Shown: positions 8,737 to 18,409 of the stretch, piece by piece
Numbering within the stretch: position 1 is the first letter of the stretch
Layout of the letters: every line of letters begins with the position of its first letter
Assembly (NCBI RefSeq): GCF_036503815.1
Contig: NZ_AP027764.1
Span: 4,712,001-4,776,000, forward strand
DNA: 64,000 nucleotides
Source of the DNA: Escherichia coli
GTDB lineage: Bacteria > Pseudomonadota > Gammaproteobacteria > Enterobacterales > Enterobacteriaceae
Direction of reading: 5' to 3'
The notes under the pieces: generated by a model
What the model saw: only the letters and a program-made list of their open reading frames with translations
The model's database searches: none
Told to the model about the DNA's origin: nothing
Translations under genes and position numbers: made by a program

Positions 8737-9054
8737 ATGGCTGAATGGAGCGGCGAATATATCAGCCCATACGCTGAGCACGGCAAGAAGAGTGAACAAG
8801 TCAAAAAGATTACGGTTTCCATTCCTCTTAAGGTGTTAAAAATCCTCACCGATGAACGCACGCGTCGTCAGGTGAACAACCTGCGTCACGCTACCAACAG
8901 CGAGCTGCTGTGCGAAGCGTTTCTGCATGCCTTTACCGGGCAACCTCTGCCGGATGATGCCGACCTGCGTAAAGAGCGCAGCGACGAAATCCCGGAAGCG
9001 GCAAAAGAGATCATGCGTGAAATGGGGATTAACCCGGAAACGTGGGAATACTAA
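8737..9054 (+). CDS. metJ: Methionine repressor MetJ
   Basis: Ribbon-helix-helix repressor that binds met boxes with S-adenosylmethionine as corepressor. Start ATG at 8737 ([18 protein letters not shown]) gives 105 aa, as in K-12; the longer open frame from 8692 lacks support. The DNA-contacting strand [15 protein letters not shown] and helix [17 protein letters not shown] are visible. It is divergent from metB and followed by an intrinsic terminator at 9065-9094. Confidence 0.98.
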
Positions 9055-9064
9055 AGCGGAAAAG

Positions 9065-9094
9065 AGCGGCGCGGAGTTAACCAGCCGCTTTTTT
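9065..9094 (+). terminator. Intrinsic terminator after metJ
   Basis: AGCGGC (9065-9070) pairs with GCCGCT (9084-9089), followed by a six-T run, 11 bp after the metJ stop and 20 bp before yiiX. Confidence 0.85.
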
Positions 9095-9113
9095 CATACA
9101 TGGACGTTTAACT

Positions 9114-9722
9114 ATGAAATACAGGCTACTGATCCTCAGCATGCTGGTTTCTGTGCCTGCCCTTGCCTGGCAGCCGGAAACTGGCGACATCATCTTTCAG
9201 ATCTCTCGCTCATCGCAAAGTAAAGCAATCCAACTGGCGACCCATTCCGATTACAGCCACACCGGTATGCTGGTGATGCGTAACAAAAAGCCCTACGTTT
9301 TTGAAGCGGTCGGCCCGGTGAAATACACCCCGCTCAAGCAGTGGATCGCCCATGGTGAAAAGGGCAAATACGTTGTTCGCCGCGTTGAAGGCGGACTGAG
9401 CGTTGAACAACAGCAAAAACTGGCGCAAACGGCAAAACGTTATCTCGGCAAACCGTACGATTTCAGCTTCTCGTGGAGTGATGATCGCCAGTACTGTTCG
9501 GAAGTAGTGTGGAAGGTTTACCAGAACGCACTGGGAATGCGCGTGGGTGAACAGCAAAAACTGAAAGAGTTCGATCTCAGCAACCCGCTGGTTCAGGCGA
9601 AGCTCAAAGAACGTTACGGGAAAAATATTCCGCTTGAGGAAACGGTGGTCTCGCCACAAGCCGTTTTCGATGCGCCACAACTCACCACAGTCGCCAAAGA
9701 ATGGCCGCTGTTTTCGTGGTAA
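9114..9722 (+). CDS. yiiX: YiiX, exported NlpC/P60-like cysteine hydrolase
   Basis: 202 aa with a cleavable signal peptide (KYRLLILSMLVSVPALA, then WQPETGD). The YiiX/YebB family belongs to the permuted NlpC/P60 papain-like fold; likely catalytic residues are the Cys in RQYCSEVVWKVY and the His in HSDYSHTGMLV, in permuted order. The substrate (peptidoglycan peptide, lipid or protein amide) is not known. It has its own short leader after the metJ terminator and is convergent with rpmE, sharing a bidirectional terminator. Confidence 0.92.
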   Translation: MKYRLLILSMLVSVPALAWQPETGDIIFQISRSSQSKAIQLATHSDYSHTGMLVMRNKKPYVFEAVGPVKYTPLKQWIAHGEKGKYVVRRVEGGLSVEQQQKLAQTAKRYLGKPYDFSFSWSDDRQYCSEVVWKVYQNALGMRVGEQQKLKEFDLSNPLVQAKLKERYGKNIPLEETVVSPQAVFDAPQLTTVAKEWPLFSW

Positions 9723-9742
9723 TACGACCAAAATTCAGACAC

Positions 9743-9769
9743 AAAAAAAGCGCCGTGCGGCGCTTTTTT
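9743..9769. terminator. Bidirectional terminator between yiiX and rpmE
   Basis: An A-run, the stem AGCGCC/GGCGCT with a four-base loop (GTGC), and a T-run form a symmetric intrinsic terminator that serves both convergent genes. Confidence 0.92.
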
Positions 9770-9782
9770 CGGAAATCCGGTC

Positions 9783-10034
<252 letters not shown>

Positions 10035-10197
10035 CTAACGCCAGACACCACGCGATGTTAAAAGTATAGCTTCAATACGATCATTTCGTACGAAGGCGCG
10101 AAATCATACAGAAATTAACCAGCGTATGCAAACTGATCCGCACTCTTCTACGGCAATGTGTATACTAACCCACCGAATTTCAAGTCAGGATGATGCT

Positions 10198-12396
10198 ATG
10201 CCCGTTGCCCACGTTGCCTTGCCCGTTCCGCTTCCTCGTACCTTTGACTATCTGCTGCCAGAAGGCATGACGGTTAAAGCCGGGTGTCGCGTGCGCGTGC
10301 CGTTTGGCAAACAGCAGGAGCGTATCGGGGTTGTGGTGTCAGTTAGCGACGTCAGCGAGCTGCCGCTTAACGAGTTGAAAGCGGTAGTAGAAGTGCTGGA
10401 CGTTGAGCCGGTATTTACTCACTCCGTCTGGCGATTACTGCTATGGGCGGCGGATTACTATCATCATCCGATTGGCGATGTGCTGTTTCATGCCTTGCCG
10501 ATTTTACTGCGCCAGGGGCGGCCTGCGGCGAACGCGCCGATGTGGTATTGGTTTGCCACTGAACAAGGTCAGGCGGTGGATCTGAACAGCCTGAAACGCT
10601 CACCCAAGCAACAACAGGCGCTGGCAGCGTTACGGCAAGGCAAAATCTGGCGTGATCAGGTTGCCACGCTCGAATTTAATGATGCCGCGTTGCAGGCGCT
10701 GCGCAAAAAAGGTCTGTGTGATTTAGCAAGTGAAACACCAGAGTTTAGCGACTGGCGCACGAACTATGCCGTTTCTGGTGAACGGTTGCGATTGAATACC
10801 GAACAGGCCACCGCCGTTGGCGCAATTCATAGCGCGGCAGATACTTTTTCTGCCTGGCTGCTGGCGGGTGTTACCGGTTCCGGTAAAACGGAAGTCTATT
10901 TAAGCGTGCTGGAAAACGTGCTCGCTCAGGGCAAACAGGCGCTGGTGATGGTGCCGGAAATCGGCCTGACACCGCAAACTATTGCCCGTTTTCGTGAGCG
11001 GTTTAATGCGCCAGTGGAAGTTCTGCATTCCGGCCTGAACGACAGCGAGCGTCTTTCGGCGTGGTTGAAAGCGAAAAATGGTGAGGCGGCGATTGTGATC
11101 GGCACCCGCTCCGCGCTGTTTACGCCGTTTAAAAATCTCGGTGTGATTGTCATTGATGAAGAGCACGACAGTTCCTACAAACAGCAGGAAGGCTGGCGCT
11201 ATCATGCCCGCGACCTGGCGGTGTATCGCGCGCACAGCGAGCAAATCCCAATTATTCTTGGCTCCGCAACGCCCGCGCTGGAAACGTTATGCAACGTCCA
11301 GCAGAAAAAATACCGCCTGCTACGCCTGACCCGTCGGGCAGGGAATGCGCGTCCGGCAATTCAACACGTGCTGGATTTAAAAGGTCAGAAGGTGCAGGCT
11401 GGTCTGGCTCCGGCGTTAATCACCCGTATGCGCCAGCATTTACAGGCCGACAACCAGGTTATCCTCTTTCTTAATCGCCGGGGTTTTGCACCTGCCCTGC
11501 TGTGCCATGACTGCGGCTGGATCGCCGAATGTCCGCGCTGCGATCATTACTACACGCTGCATCAGGCGCAGCACCATCTGCGCTGTCACCACTGTGACAG
11601 CCAACGCCCGGTGCCGCGCCAGTGCCCTTCCTGCGGCTCCACGCACCTGGTACCCGTGGGGCTGGGCACCGAACAGCTTGAACAGACGCTCGCGCCAATG
11701 TTCCCTGGTGTACCCATTTCTCGTATCGACCGCGATACCACCAGCCGCAAAGGGGCGCTTGAACAACAACTGGCGGAAGTACATCGCGGCGGTGCGAGGA
11801 TTTTGATCGGCACGCAAATGCTGGCGAAAGGTCACCACTTTCCGGATGTGACGCTGGTGGCATTACTGGACGTAGACGGCGCGCTGTTTTCTGCGGATTT
11901 TCGCTCGGCAGAGCGTTTCGCCCAGCTTTACACCCAGGTCGCCGGTCGTGCCGGGCGTGCGGGTAAACAGGGTGAAGTGGTGCTGCAAACGCACCATCCG
12001 GAACATCCTCTGTTGCAAACATTGCTCTATAAAGGCTACGACGCCTTTGCCGAACAGGCGCTGGCTGAACGACGCATGATGCAACTGCCGCCGTGGACCA
12101 GCCATGTGATTGTGCGTGCGGAAGATCATAACAATCAGCACGCGCCATTGTTCCTGCAACAACTGCGTAATCTCATCCTCTCCAGCCCACTGGCGGACGA
12201 CAAACTGTGGGTTCTCGGCCCAGTTCCGGCGCTGGCTCCGAAACGTGGCGGTCGCTGGCGCTGGCAAATTTTGTTGCAGCACCCTTCCCGCGTGCGCTTA
12301 CAGCACATCATCAATGGTACGCTGGCGCTCATCAATACAATACCGGATTCCCGTAAGGTGAAATGGGTGCTGGATGTCGATCCCATCGAGGGCTAA
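10198..12396 (+). CDS. priA: Primosomal protein N', replication restart helicase PriA
   Basis: 3'-5' superfamily 2 helicase that recognises stalled forks and reloads DnaB through PriB and DnaT. Start ATG at 10198 (MPVAHVALPVPLPRTFDYLL) gives 732 aa, as in K-12; the frame extends upstream without need. Walker A GVTGSGKTEVY, DEEH box (IVIDEEHDSSYK) and motif HHFPDVTLVALLDVDG are present. The zinc-binding insert contains CHDCGW, CPRCDHYY, CHHCDS and CPSCGS. Monocistronic-looking, between rpmE (divergent) and cytR. Confidence 0.98.
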   Translation: MPVAHVALPVPLPRTFDYLLPEGMTVKAGCRVRVPFGKQQERIGVVVSVSDVSELPLNELKAVVEVLDVEPVFTHSVWRLLLWAADYYHHPIGDVLFHALPILLRQGRPAANAPMWYWFATEQGQAVDLNSLKRSPKQQQALAALRQGKIWRDQVATLEFNDAALQALRKKGLCDLASETPEFSDWRTNYAVSGERLRLNTEQATAVGAIHSAADTFSAWLLAGVTGSGKTEVYLSVLENVLAQGKQALVMVPEIGLTPQTIARFRERFNAPVEVLHSGLNDSERLSAWLKAKNGEAAIVIGTRSALFTPFKNLGVIVIDEEHDSSYKQQEGWRYHARDLAVYRAHSEQIPIILGSATPALETLCNVQQKKYRLLRLTRRAGNARPAIQHVLDLKGQKVQAGLAPALITRMRQHLQADNQVILFLNRRGFAPALLCHDCGWIAECPRCDHYYTLHQAQHHLRCHHCDSQRPVPRQCPSCGSTHLVPVGLGTEQLEQTLAPMFPGVPISRIDRDTTSRKGALEQQLAEVHRGGARILIGTQMLAKGHHFPDVTLVALLDVDGALFSADFRSAERFAQLYTQVAGRAGRAGKQGEVVLQTHHPEHPLLQTLLYKGYDAFAEQALAERRMMQLPPWTSHVIVRAEDHNNQHAPLFLQQLRNLILSSPLADDKLWVLGPVPALAPKRGGRWRWQILLQHPSRVRLQHIINGTLALINTIPDSRKVKWVLDVDPIEG

Positions 12397-12551
12397 TGCG
12401 CAAACGATGCGAGGCGGATCGAAAAATTCAATATTCATCACACTTTTCATGAAAATTCTGTAACCGTTTTCACGCGCTATCTGCTAAAAATGTTGCCGAT
12501 GTGAAGTAAACATGGAAGTAGTACGCCTGCCGTGCCGGGCGAGGAGTGAGT

Positions 12552-13577
12552 GTGAAAGCGAAGAAGCAGGAAACTGCCGCGACCATGAAAGACGTTGCCC
12601 TGAAGGCAAAAGTCTCTACAGCGACCGTCTCCCGAGCATTAATGAATCCCGATAAAGTCTCCCAGGCCACCCGTAATCGGGTTGAAAAAGCGGCCCGGGA
12701 AGTAGGTTATTTGCCGCAGCCTATGGGGCGCAACGTCAAACGTAATGAATCCCGCACCATTCTGGTGATTGTCCCGGATATCTGCGATCCCTTCTTTAGC
12801 GAAATTATTCGCGGTATCGAAGTTACGGCGGCAAATCACGGATATCTGGTGCTGATTGGCGACTGTGCGCATCAAAATCAGCAGGAAAAAACCTTTATCG
12901 ATTTGATCATCACCAAGCAAATTGATGGCATGTTGCTGCTGGGTTCAAGGCTGCCGTTTGATGCCAGCATTGAGGAACAGCGTAATCTGCCGCCGATGGT
13001 GATGGCGAACGAATTTGCGCCGGAACTGGAGCTGCCTACAGTTCATATCGACAATCTGACCGCGGCATTTGATGCAGTAAATTATTTATATGAGCAAGGT
13101 CATAAACGGATTGGCTGTATAGCCGGTCCCGAAGAGATGCCGCTGTGTCACTACCGCCTGCAAGGCTACGTTCAGGCGCTGCGTCGCTGCGGCATTATGG
13201 TTGATCCGCAATACATCGCCCGGGGCGACTTCTCCTTTGAAGCCGGAAGCAACGCGATGCAACAGCTGCTTGCTCTTCCGCAACCGCCTACTGCTGTCTT
13301 CTGCCATAGCGATGTAATGGCGCTCGGCGCACTTTCTCAGGCAAAACGCCAGGGGCTGAAAGTCCCGGATGATCTGTCCATAATCGGTTTTGATAACATC
13401 GACCTGACGCAATTTTGTGATCCGCCGCTGACAACCATCGCGCAGCCGCGTTACGAAATCGGTCGGGAAGCTATGCTGTTATTGCTTGATCAAATGCAGG
13501 GGCAACACGTTGGCAGTGGCTCTCGTTTAATGGACTGCGAACTTATCATCCGGGGATCAACACGCGCGTTACCTTAA
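12552..13577 (+). CDS. cytR: Transcriptional repressor CytR (LacI family)
   Basis: Repressor of nucleoside uptake and catabolism genes (deo, cdd, udp, nup, tsx); works with CRP and is released by cytidine. I choose the GTG at 12552: GAGGAG lies 5 nt upstream and the length becomes 341 aa, as in K-12; another GTG two codons upstream overlaps that Shine-Dalgarno. HTH: TMKDVALKAKVSTATVSRAL; the periplasmic-binding-protein-like sensor domain begins near RTILVIVPDICDPFF. A few substitutions from K-12 are seen (for example DFSFEAGSNAM). Confidence 0.97.
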   Translation: MKAKKQETAATMKDVALKAKVSTATVSRALMNPDKVSQATRNRVEKAAREVGYLPQPMGRNVKRNESRTILVIVPDICDPFFSEIIRGIEVTAANHGYLVLIGDCAHQNQQEKTFIDLIITKQIDGMLLLGSRLPFDASIEEQRNLPPMVMANEFAPELELPTVHIDNLTAAFDAVNYLYEQGHKRIGCIAGPEEMPLCHYRLQGYVQALRRCGIMVDPQYIARGDFSFEAGSNAMQQLLALPQPPTAVFCHSDVMALGALSQAKRQGLKVPDDLSIIGFDNIDLTQFCDPPLTTIAQPRYEIGREAMLLLLDQMQGQHVGSGSRLMDCELIIRGSTRALP

Positions 13578-13668
13578 AGTAAACCTTTAAGACTGCCGTG
13601 ACTGGTCAAAGGCCCGCCGCTTAAGTAACATGGCGGGCTGACGAACGAATAAATACAGCGAAACGATA

Positions 13669-14616
13669 GTGGCACAACGAGATTATGTACGCCGCAGCCA
13701 ACCGGCACCTTCGCGGCGAAAAAAAAGCACCTCACGGAAAAAGCAACGAAATCTGCCTGCGGTTTCTCCCGCAATGGTCGCTATTGCTGCCGCCGTTCTT
13801 GTGACCTTTATCGGTGGTCTGTACTTCATTACGCATCACAAGAAAGAAGAGTCCGAGACGCTGCAAAGCCAGAAAGTGACCGGAAACGGATTACCACCGA
13901 AACCAGAAGAACGCTGGCGCTACATTAAAGAGCTGGAAAGTCGCCAGCCGGGTGTGCGTGCACCAACAGAACCTTCTGCCGGTGGTGAAGTGAAAACGCC
14001 GGAGCAACTGACACCAGAACAACGTCAGCTTCTTGAACAAATGCAGGCTGATATGCGCCAGCAACCAACGCAACTGGTTGAAGTCCCATGGAATGAACAG
14101 ACGCCGGAACAGCGTCAGCAAACGCTTCAACGTCAGGCACAACAGCGTCAGATTCAGGCGGCTCAACAGCAGCAGCGTCAGGCTGAGCAGGCATATCAAC
14201 AACCGCGTACCGCGCAAGCGCAGCAACCACCGCGCCAGACGCAGCAGACTCGCCAGGCGGCTCAGCAGCCGTACCAGGATCTCCTGCAAACGCCAGCACA
14301 CACTGCCGCGGCGCAGCCGAAGTCACAGCAAGTCGCGCCTGTTAGCCGGGCCGCTGACGCGCCAAAACCGACGGCGGAGAAAAAAGACGAGCGGCGCTGG
14401 ATGGTACAGTGCGGTTCGTTCCGAGGCGCGGAACAGGCAGAGACGGTACGAGCTCAGCTGGCGTTCGAAGGCTTTGACTCGAAAATTACCACCAACAATG
14501 GCTGGAATCGTGTGGTGATTGGCCCGATTAAAGGGAAAGAAAATGCCGACGGCACCCTGAATCGCCTGAAGATGGCGGGTCATACAAACTGTATTCGACT
14601 CGCTACCGGGGGTTGA
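13669..14616 (+). CDS. ftsN: Cell division protein FtsN
   Basis: Late divisome protein that triggers septal synthesis by FtsWI. 315 aa from a GTG start: cytoplasmic basic N-terminus (RDYVRRSQPAPSRRKK), one membrane segment (about 33-53), periplasmic essential region (ERWRYIKELESRQPG), a Gln-rich linker (about 120-215) and a C-terminal SPOR domain (RRWMVQCGSFRGAEQAE to the end) that binds denuded glycan. The linker differs strongly from the K-12 protein I remember (319 aa) while both ends are nearly the same. It follows cytR by 91 bp. Confidence 0.97.
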   Translation: MAQRDYVRRSQPAPSRRKKSTSRKKQRNLPAVSPAMVAIAAAVLVTFIGGLYFITHHKKEESETLQSQKVTGNGLPPKPEERWRYIKELESRQPGVRAPTEPSAGGEVKTPEQLTPEQRQLLEQMQADMRQQPTQLVEVPWNEQTPEQRQQTLQRQAQQRQIQAAQQQQRQAEQAYQQPRTAQAQQPPRQTQQTRQAAQQPYQDLLQTPAHTAAAQPKSQQVAPVSRAADAPKPTAEKKDERRWMVQCGSFRGAEQAETVRAQLAFEGFDSKITTNNGWNRVVIGPIKGKENADGTLNRLKMAGHTNCIRLATGG

Positions 14617-14638
14617 AACCCTCAAAATCCCCCCCATC
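14612..14638 (+). promoter_or_regulatory. Sigma-32 (heat-shock) promoter of hslVU
   Basis: GTTGAAA at 14612-14618 and CCCCATC at about 14632-14638 fit the sigma-32 pattern (CTTGAAA, 12-15 bp, CCCCAT-T). The -35 element contains the ftsN stop codon TGA (14614-14616). hslVU is a known heat-shock operon. Confidence 0.75.
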
Positions 14639-14653
14639 TATAATTGCATTATG

Positions 14654-14673
14654 CCCCGTACTTTTGTACGGGG
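14654..14673 (+). promoter_or_regulatory. Perfect hairpin in the hslVU 5' leader
   Basis: CCCCGTAC-TTTT-GTACGGGG is a perfect 8-bp stem with a four-base loop, downstream of the sigma-32 promoter and 35 bp before hslV. With only TTTG after it, it is a poor terminator for ftsN; in E. coli this leader hairpin has been described as stabilising hslVU mRNA (recalled, not checked). Confidence 0.75.
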
Positions 14674-14708
14674 TTTGTACTCTGTATTCGTAACCAAGGG
14701 GTCAGCTC

Positions 14709-15239
14709 GTGACAACTATAGTAAGCGTACGCCGTAACGGCCATGTGGTCATCGCTGGTGATGGTCAGGCCACGTTGGGCAATACCGTAATGAAAGGTAA
14801 CGTGAAAAAGGTCCGCCGTCTGTACAACGACAAAGTCATCGCGGGCTTTGCGGGCGGTACTGCGGATGCTTTTACGCTGTTCGAACTGTTTGAACGTAAA
14901 CTGGAAATGCATCAGGGCCATCTGGTCAAAGCCGCCGTTGAGCTGGCAAAAGACTGGCGTACCGATCGCATGTTACGCAAACTTGAAGCACTGCTGGCAG
15001 TCGCGGATGAAACTGCATCGCTTATCATCACCGGTAACGGTGACGTGGTGCAGCCAGAAAACGATCTTATTGCTATCGGCTCCGGCGGCCCTTACGCCCA
15101 GGCTGCGGCGCGCGCGCTGTTAGAAAACACTGAACTAAGCGCCCGTGAAATTGCTGAAAAGGCGTTGGATATTGCAGGCGACATTTGCATCTATACCAAC
15201 CATTTCCACACCATCGAAGAATTAAGCTACAAAGCGTAA
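14709..15239 (+). CDS. hslV: ATP-dependent protease peptidase subunit HslV (ClpQ)
   Basis: Threonine protease that forms a double hexamer inside HslU rings and degrades misfolded and regulatory proteins such as SulA. 176 aa, GTG start; after Met removal the catalytic Thr1 is exposed ([20 protein letters not shown]). A Lys near 33 and the [14 protein letters not shown] segment are typical. hslU follows 9 bp later, forming the hslVU operon. Confidence 0.98.
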
Positions 15240-15248
15240 GGATCTCCC

Positions 15249-16580
15249 ATGTCTGAAATGACCCCACGCGAAATCGTCAGCGAACTGGATAAGCACATCA
15301 TCGGCCAGGATAACGCCAAGCGTTCCGTGGCGATTGCACTGCGTAACCGCTGGCGTCGCATGCAGCTTAACGAAGAGCTGCGCCATGAAGTGACCCCGAA
15401 AAATATCCTGATGATCGGCCCGACCGGTGTCGGTAAAACTGAAATCGCTCGTCGTCTGGCTAAGCTGGCGAATGCGCCGTTCATCAAAGTTGAAGCGACC
15501 AAATTCACCGAAGTGGGCTATGTAGGTAAGGAAGTGGATTCTATTATCCGCGATCTGACCGATGCCGCCGTGAAAATGGTACGCGTCCAGGCTATTGAGA
15601 AAAACCGTTATCGCGCTGAAGAACTGGCAGAAGAACGTATTCTCGACGTGCTGATCCCACCGGCTAAAAACAACTGGGGACAGACCGAACAACAGCAGGA
15701 ACCGTCCGCTGCTCGTCAGGCATTCCGCAAAAAACTGCGTGAAGGCCAGCTCGATGACAAAGAAATCGAGATCGATCTTGCCGCAGCACCGATGGGCGTT
15801 GAAATTATGGCGCCTCCGGGAATGGAAGAGATGACCAGCCAGCTGCAGTCCATGTTCCAGAACCTGGGTGGTCAGAAACAAAAAGCGCGTAAGCTGAAAA
15901 TCAAAGACGCCATGAAGCTGCTGATTGAAGAAGAAGCGGCGAAACTGGTGAATCCGGAAGAGCTGAAGCAAGACGCTATCGACGCCGTTGAACAGCACGG
16001 GATCGTGTTTATCGACGAAATCGACAAAATCTGTAAGCGCGGCGAGTCTTCCGGTCCGGATGTTTCTCGTGAAGGTGTTCAGCGTGACCTGCTGCCGCTG
16101 GTAGAAGGTTGCACCGTTTCCACCAAACACGGGATGGTCAAAACTGACCACATTCTGTTTATCGCTTCTGGCGCGTTCCAGATTGCGAAACCGTCTGACC
16201 TGATCCCGGAACTGCAAGGTCGTCTGCCAATCCGCGTTGAACTGCAGGCACTGACCACCAGCGACTTCGAGCGTATTCTGACCGAACCGAATGCCTCTAT
16301 CACCGTGCAGTACAAAGCATTGATGGCGACTGAAGGCGTAAATATCGAGTTCACCGACTCCGGTATTAAGCGGATCGCGGAAGCAGCATGGCAGGTGAAC
16401 GAATCTACCGAAAACATCGGTGCTCGTCGTTTACATACTGTTCTGGAGCGTTTAATGGAAGAGATTTCCTACGACGCCAGCGATTTAAGCGGTCAAACCA
16501 TCACTATTGACGCAGATTATGTGAGCAAACATCTGGATGCGTTGGTGGCAGATGAAGATCTGAGCCGTTTTATCCTATAA
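15249..16580 (+). CDS. hslU: HslU (ClpY), ATPase subunit of the HslUV protease
   Basis: AAA+ unfoldase that recognises substrates and feeds them to HslV. 443 aa, essentially identical to K-12 as remembered. Walker [15 protein letters not shown] (near 57), pore loop GYVGKEVDS, the inserted I domain (about 110-240), Walker [12 protein letters not shown], and the C-terminal tail LSRFIL that inserts into HslV. An intrinsic terminator follows at 16610. Confidence 0.98.
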
Positions 16581-16609
16581 TCGCGTTCAATCATTTTCAT
16601 CATTGTTTG

Positions 16610-16635
16610 ATGGGGCTGAAAGGCCCCATTTTTAT
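16610..16635 (+). terminator. Intrinsic terminator of hslVU
   Basis: ATGGGGC, a six-base loop, GCCCCAT, then TTTTATT, 30 bp after the hslU stop and just before menA. Confidence 0.9.
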
Positions 16636-16646
16636 TGGCGCGTATT

Positions 16647-17573
16647 ATGACTGAACAACAAATTAGCCGAACTCAGGCGTGGCTGGAAAGTTTACGACCT
16701 AAAACCCTCCCCCTCGCCTTTGCTGCAATTATCGTCGGGACGGCGCTGGCATGGTGGCAAGGTCACTTCGATCCGCTGGTCGCCCTGCTGGCACTGATTA
16801 CCGCCGGACTGCTTCAAATTCTCTCTAACCTCGCTAATGATTACGGCGATGCAGTAAAAGGCAGCGATAAACCTGACCGCATTGGCCCGCTACGTGGCAT
16901 GCAAAAAGGGGTCATTACCCAGCAAGAGATGAAACGGGCGCTCATTATTACCGTCGTGCTCATCTGTCTCTCCGGGCTGGCACTGGTTGCAGTGGCGTGC
17001 CATACGCTGGCCGATTTTGTCGGCTTCCTGATTCTTGGCGGGTTGTCGATCATTGCCGCTATCACCTACACCGTGGGCAATCGTCCTTATGGTTATATCG
17101 GTCTGGGTGATATTTCCGTACTGGTTTTCTTTGGCTGGTTAAGCGTCATGGGCAGCTGGTATTTACAGGCTCATACGTTGATTCCGGCGTTGATCCTTCC
17201 GGCGACCGCCTGTGGCCTGCTGGCAACAGCGGTTCTGAACATTAATAACCTGCGTGATATCAATAGCGACCGCGAGAATGGCAAAAACACGCTGGTAGTG
17301 CGCTTAGGTGAAGTGAACGCGCGTCGTTACCATGCCTGCCTGCTGATGGGCTCTCTGGTGTGTCTGGCGCTGTTTAATCTCTTTTCACTGCATAGCCTGT
17401 GGGGCTGGCTGTTCCTGCTGGCGGCACCATTACTGGTGAAGCAAGCCCGTTATGTGATGCGGGAAATGGACCCGGTGGCGATGCGACCGATGCTGGAACG
17501 CACTGTCAAGGGAGCGTTACTGACTAACCTGCTGTTTGTTTTAGGGATATTCCTAAGCCAGTGGGCAGCATAA
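16647..17573 (+). CDS. menA: 1,4-dihydroxy-2-naphthoate octaprenyltransferase MenA
   Basis: UbiA-family membrane prenyltransferase that attaches the octaprenyl chain in menaquinone synthesis. ATG at 16647 (MTEQQISRTQAWLESLRPKT) gives 308 aa as in K-12; an ATA-type extension upstream was rejected. The first Asp-rich motif is NLANDYGDAVKGSDKPDR, the second NINNLRDINSDRENGK; eight or nine hydrophobic helices surround them. rraA follows after 92 bp. Confidence 0.97.
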   Translation: MTEQQISRTQAWLESLRPKTLPLAFAAIIVGTALAWWQGHFDPLVALLALITAGLLQILSNLANDYGDAVKGSDKPDRIGPLRGMQKGVITQQEMKRALIITVVLICLSGLALVAVACHTLADFVGFLILGGLSIIAAITYTVGNRPYGYIGLGDISVLVFFGWLSVMGSWYLQAHTLIPALILPATACGLLATAVLNINNLRDINSDRENGKNTLVVRLGEVNARRYHACLLMGSLVCLALFNLFSLHSLWGWLFLLAAPLLVKQARYVMREMDPVAMRPMLERTVKGALLTNLLFVLGIFLSQWAA

Positions 17574-17665
17574 CTGACAAATATCAATTAATAATTGATG
17601 ATTTTGCCAACAGCTCACATAGCGCGATATACTGAAAATTCTCGCAGCAACTGAATGTTAAGCCT

Positions 17666-18151
17666 ATGAAATACGATACTTCCGAGCTTTGTGACATCTA
17701 TCAAGAAGATGTTAACGTCGTGGAACCGCTGTTCTCCAACTTTGGCGGACGGGCGTCGTTTGGCGGACAAATAATCACGGTAAAATGTTTCGAGGACAAC
17801 GGGTTGCTGTACGATCTGCTCGAACAGAATGGCCGTGGTCGTGTTCTCGTCGTTGATGGCGGTGGTTCTGTTCGTCGCGCACTGGTCGATGCTGAGCTGG
17901 CGCGTCTGGCAGTACAAAATGAATGGGAAGGCCTGGTCATTTACGGCGCGGTGCGTCAGGTAGATGACCTGGAAGAGCTGGATATCGGCATCCAGGCGAT
18001 GGCAGCAATTCCAGTCGGTGCCGCTGGCGAAGGCATTGGCGAAAGCGATGTCCGCGTTAATTTTGGCGGCGTCACCTTCTTCTCCGGTGACCATCTTTAT
18101 GCCGACAATACCGGGATTATTCTTTCAGAAGATCCGCTGGATATTGAATAA
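17666..18151 (+). CDS. rraA: Ribonuclease E inhibitor RraA
   Basis: 161 aa trimeric protein that binds RNase E and the degradosome and lowers mRNA decay; formerly annotated MenG because it resembles a methyltransferase/aldolase fold. Signatures: [51 protein letters not shown]. It follows menA in the same direction with its own leader and ends at a strong terminator. Confidence 0.98.
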
Positions 18152-18169
18152 GTACCTGCCATGCGTTAA

Positions 18170-18194
18170 AAGGGGAATTAAATTCCCCTTTTTT
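18170..18194 (+). terminator. Intrinsic terminator after rraA
   Basis: AAGGGGAATT and AATTCCCCTT form a 10-bp stem with a one-base centre and are followed by T-residues. The next 215 bp to 18409 is AT-rich without a gene. Confidence 0.9.
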
Positions 18195-18409
18195 ATATGC
18201 AAAATATTCATAAAGACTATCGTTTGTTTTTATTTAATTCATTTTAAATATCAATAGTTCACATCTGACAATATAAATTAATTATCGATAAATCATTTCA
18301 TAAAAATATGCAGCATTAAAAATTAATGCTATATGGTAAATTAACTATTCTGGGAATAGGGATATGAATCATCGTTAGTAGCGAACGTATTATATAATAA
18401 GGGATTGAT

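Noticed and set aside
15222..16217. 331-codon minus-strand ORF opposite hslU
   Set aside because: Fully antisense to a highly conserved gene; arises from codon bias. Similar long shadows opposite pfkA, tpiA, glpK and fdoG were rejected for the same reason.
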